A stretch of 6,248 bases of DNA from Planctomycetota bacterium (GTDB taxonomy: Bacteria > Planctomycetota > MHYJ01 > JACPRB01), in NCBI GenBank assembly GCA_016200125.1, contig JACQFK010000615.1:1-6248 (forward strand). Reading direction: 5' to 3'. Of the stretch, positions 3,835 to 6,248 are shown piece after piece. Position 1 is the first letter of the stretch; each line of letters starts with the position of its first letter. Made by a program: the position numbers and the translations under genes. Below the pieces are notes generated by a model. The model did no database searches, was not told the DNA's origin, and saw only the letters and a program-made list of their open reading frames with translations.

Positions 3835-6248
3835 CAGCGACCGCAGCTCGACGGCCGCGGTGCTGTAGCCGGCCGTCGTGAGCGCCCCGGTCCGCAGGCA
3901 GCGCCTGAGCAGCTCCTCGGCGCGCGCGGTCCGGCCTTCGATCAGCGCCTTCTCCCCGGCGAAGAAATAGCCTTCCGCGATCGCCGGCCTGGAGAACTCG
4001 GTGCGTTCCAGCAGGCTGATGAACTCCTCCTCCGACAGGCTCCCCAGGAGAAGGTCGTTGATCTTCGGCGCGAGCCGGCCGGCGGTCCCGGCGGGCCGCT
4101 CCTTCACGAAAGTCCGCAGATCCTCGAGGGCCGCGGCGGCCTCGCCGGCCTTGCTGCGCGCCAGCCAGAGCCGCTGCTGGAACCAGTCCGGCCGCGTCGG
4201 CCGGAGCGCCAGGCCTTTCCGGAATTCCTCCTGCGCCCGGACCCAGGCCCCCTGGTCGCAGAAGACGGCGCCGCGGTCGAAGTAGAGAAAGGGATCGGAC
4301 GCATCCATCGAAATGGCCTTGTCGAGGTCCGCGAGCGCCTTGTCGAGGCGGCCCCGCTCGCGCTCGGCGTTGCCGCGCTGCCGGTACGCCTGGGCGAAGC
4401 CGGGATCGAGCGCGAGGGCCCGGTCGTACTCCGCGACGGCGCGCTCCGGAGTCCCGCGCTCGCGCAGGACGTCCCCGAGGCCGGAGAGGGCCGGCGCGAA
4501 GCGCGGGTGCTTCGCGGCCGCCTCTTCGAAGTCCGCCTGGGCTCCGCCGATGTCGCCGGTCTCGCACCTGGCCCGGCCGCGCGCCACCAGGGCCGCCGGG
4601 TCGCGCGATCCCCGCCGCAGCGCCTCGCCGGCGTCGGCCAGGGCGGCCTGGGGATTCCGCAAGCGCAGGTTCGCCCGCGCCCGGGCCAACAGCGCCGGGG
4701 CCTGGCCGGGGCTGGAGTCCACGGCCCGGGTGAAGTTCAGCATCGCCTCGGCCGGGTCGCCGGCCAGGAGCGAGACCTCGCCGAGCCCCAGCAGGGCGTC
4801 GATCGTCGAGGGCTCCAGCTCCAGGGCGTGACGGAAATCAGCCGCCGCCTGGGCGCGCTCGGGCTCGCCGCCCCGGGCGCGCGCCGCTTCGAGCCAGGCC
4901 CGGCCGCGCCAGACCCGGCACGAGGCGAGGCGCGGCTTGAACCTGATTGCCTCGCTGAAATCATGGACCGCCTTGTCGTGCATGCCCGGGACGTGCAGCC
5001 AGGAGTGGCCGGCCCATTCCCAGCCCCGGGTGCTGGAGACGCTCGCGGTGGCGTATTCCTCGAAGATGCGGGCGGCCTTTTCGTAGTCGCCGTCGAGGAC
5101 GGCCCGGGCGGCCGTGCTGAAGGAGAGCTCTTCCGTGTCCTTGGACCAGGCGTCGACCTGCTTCAGATCGCTCCGGATGCGCTCGGCGAGCGCCGTCGTA
5201 TCTTCATCCGCGTGCCGCCGCTCCTCGAAGCGGTCCAGGAAGATCTTCGCCCGCGACAGGTAGGCCGTCGTGTAGCCGGTGGTCGCGTCGATGGCCTTGG
5301 TGAAATACTCCAGCGCGCTCTCGACGTCGCGCTCCCGGTCGGTCGTGAACATCCGGGCCTTCTCCAGGAGAGCATCCGGATAGGTCGGATAGAGTTCGAG
5401 CGCCTTGTCGATCTCGGCCCGGGCCTTCTCCGTGAGGCTTCGCACCGTCTCGGGCGGCGCGTCCTCGGTCATGAGGAGGCGGTCCAGACGCTTCCGCGCC
5501 CGGCGGCCTTCGTCGAGGTGCGGCCGGGCCAGCGCCAGCGACTTGGCCTCTGCGGCGCGGGATTGCTTCTCGACCGAGAGCTCCAGGCCGGCGCGGAGGG
5601 CCCAGGCCCCCACGACCGCGGAGAGGAGGCCGCCGGCCAGGCCCACGGCGAGCACCGCGCGGCGCTTGGCGAGCTTCTTCCCGATGCGGTAGAGGACCGA
5701 GGGCGGATGGGCGACGATCGCCTCCCCGTCCTGCCAGCGGCGGATCTCCTCCGCCACGTCCGCGGCCCGCGGGTATCGGCGCGAGGGCTCCTTCATCAGG
5801 CACTTGGAGACGATGGTCTGGAGGTCCGAGGCGCTCTGGTTGAGCGGACGCGGCTCGTCGCGGACCACCTGGTCGAGCGTCTCGAGGGCGTTCCGGCCGC
5901 GGAAGGGAGGACGGTCCGCGAGGAGTTCGTAGAGCGTGGCGCCCAGCGCGTAGACGTCGCTCCGTGCGTCGACGATCCCGCCCCGCGCCTGCTCCGGCGA
6001 CATGTAGGACGGGGTGCCGAGCACGAGGTCGCCCGTCGTGTGGTCGGAGCCGATCTGCCGCGCGAGGCCGAAGTCCATGATGAAGGGCCGGCCGGAGGTG
6101 TCGACCATGATGTTGCCCGGCTTGATGTCGCGATGGATGACGCCCTGGTCGTGGGCGTACTGGATCGCGAGCGCCACCTCGCGCATGAGGGAGACGAGGC
6201 GGCGGTGGTCGTTCCGCGGATAGGTCGCGAGCGTCTGCCCGTCGATGA
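3826..6248 (-). CDS. Transmembrane Ser/Thr protein kinase with TPR array, 5' partial
   Basis: The frame is open from the right edge (first visible residues IDGQTLATY) to the stop at 3826-3828; 806 residues are visible. The N-lobe with the glycine loop and ATP-binding lysine lies outside the window. Visible Hanks-type motifs are HRDIKPGN (catalytic loop, HRD at 6127-6135), DFG (6067-6075), GTPSYMSPEQ (activation loop end), and SDVYALGATLYELL. All catalytic residues in this part are intact, so an active kinase is expected. After the kinase domain comes a basic stretch (KKLAKRR) and one hydrophobic helix (5596-5658), then a helical linker and TPRs to near the C-terminus, including six gap-free 34-residue units. 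The positive-inside rule puts the kinase in the cytoplasm and the TPRs outside, where they may bind a protein or sense envelope state. The Met at 6184-6186 is internal to the kinase domain. It converges on the HEAT-like gene; its promoter is not in the window. Confidence 0.96.
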   Translation of the reverse strand, partial: IDGQTLATYPRNDHRRLVSLMREVALAIQYAHDQGVIHRDIKPGNIMVDTSGRPFIMDFGLARQIGSDHTTGDLVLGTPSYMSPEQARGGIVDARSDVYALGATLYELLADRPPFRGRNALETLDQVVRDEPRPLNQSASDLQTIVSKCLMKEPSRRYPRAADVAEEIRRWQDGEAIVAHPPSVLYRIGKKLAKRRAVLAVGLAGGLLSAVVGAWALRAGLELSVEKQSRAAEAKSLALARPHLDEGRRARKRLDRLLMTEDAPPETVRSLTEKARAEIDKALELYPTYPDALLEKARMFTTDRERDVESALEYFTKAIDATTGYTTAYLSRAKIFLDRFEERRHADEDTTALAERIRSDLKQVDAWSKDTEELSFSTAARAVLDGDYEKAARIFEEYATASVSSTRGWEWAGHSWLHVPGMHDKAVHDFSEAIRFKPRLASCRVWRGRAWLEAARARGGEPERAQAAADFRHALELEPSTIDALLGLGEVSLLAGDPAEAMLNFTRAVDSSPGQAPALLARARANLRLRNPQAALADAGEALRRGSRDPAALVARGRARCETGDIGGAQADFEEAAAKHPRFAPALSGLGDVLRERGTPERAVAEYDRALALDPGFAQAYRQRGNAERERGRLDKALADLDKAISMDASDPFLYFDRGAVFCDQGAWVRAQEEFRKGLALRPTRPDWFQQRLWLARSKAGEAAAALEDLRTFVKERPAGTAGRLAPKINDLLLGSLSEEEFISLLERTEFSRPAIAEGYFFAGEKALIEGRTARAEELLRRCLRTGALTTAGYSTAAVELRSLSK
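4201..4812 (-). repeat. Six contiguous 34-residue TPR units in the kinase
   Basis: Read on the minus strand from 4812 to 4201, the protein divides into six units of exactly 34 residues with no insert. Consensus positions recur: Leu or Tyr at 7, Gly or Ala at 11, Gly at 18 (Asn-Pro variant in unit 2), Ala at 23, and usually Ala at 30, with Pro often opening a unit. Less regular units precede the block, including one lengthened by about seven residues. The DNA of the units is diverged, so this is an old protein repeat, not a recent DNA duplication. Confidence 0.9.
5596..5658 (-). other. Single transmembrane helix of the kinase
   Basis: These codons give about 21 hydrophobic residues (AVLAVGLAGGLLSAVVGAWAL) directly after the basic cluster KKLAKRR. 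It separates the kinase domain from the TPR region. The charge pattern favours a cytoplasmic kinase and an extracytoplasmic C-terminus. Confidence 0.85.

Noticed and set aside
2003..3868. A 621-codon open frame on the + strand that runs across the DUF1501 gene, the gap and the HEAT-like gene.
   Set aside because: Its translation is dominated by Arg, Gly, Pro and Ala with no recognisable domain, while the two overlapped frames have clear family motifs or a ribosome site. Long spurious frames are expected in DNA with few AT-rich stop codons.
3569..4567. A 332-codon open frame on the - strand overlapping the TPR half of the kinase gene.
   Set aside because: It is a shifted reading of the TPR codons, Arg- and Gly-rich, and it crosses into the opposite HEAT-like gene. 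The TPR frame is continuous with the kinase domain.
6184..6186. The Met at this codon as the start of the kinase gene.
   Set aside because: It falls just before the catalytic loop, and the residues upstream (IDGQTLATY...RRLVSL) match the normal kinase sequence leading into it, so the gene continues past the window edge.

Overview
The window is high-GC bacterial DNA, about two-thirds G+C or more by eye, and almost entirely coding. Its gene content points to Planctomycetota or a close ally (other PVC-superphylum or similarly organised environmental bacteria). The pointers are a DUF1549/DUF1553 protein followed directly by a Tat-exported DUF1501 protein, a HEAT-like protein with a W-x-x-W-W tail, and a membrane Ser/Thr kinase with a long TPR C-terminus. 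This is a judgement from gene families; there is no rRNA or other marker to fix the taxon.

Layout: (1) positions 2-1690, + strand, the C-terminal part of a DUF1549/DUF1553 protein (PSD1 type) whose start lies before the window. (2) Positions 1668-3020, + strand, a DUF1501 protein of the alkaline phosphatase/sulfatase superfamily with a twin-arginine signal; its start lies inside the last codons of gene 1. (3) A 54-base gap (3021-3074) that looks less GC-rich, with an imperfect hairpin and a clear Shine-Dalgarno. (4) Positions 3075-3824, + strand, a 249-residue HEAT-repeat-like protein of unknown role. (5) Positions 3826-6248, - strand, a Ser/Thr protein kinase with one transmembrane helix and a TPR array; its N-terminus lies past the right edge. 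Genes 4 and 5 converge, with one base between their stop codons and a perfect 7-bp inverted repeat across both stops.

Genes 1 and 2 are almost certainly co-expressed and probably translationally coupled. The DUF1549/DUF1553 plus DUF1501 pair is very common in Planctomycetota, and its biochemical role is not established; a heme-type CxxCH in the first and Tat export of the second suggest work outside the cytoplasm. The HEAT-like gene could be read from the same transcript or its own promoter. The kinase is a separate unit and nothing in the sequence links it functionally to the other three. I saw no tRNA, rRNA, CRISPR array, insertion sequence or phage gene, and no non-coding stretch over 300 bases.

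I do not see a clearly new system. The points most worth a second look are the shared palindromic gene ends at 3816-3834, the unusually short DUF1553 domain, the nested DUF1501 start, and the uncharacterised HEAT-like protein.
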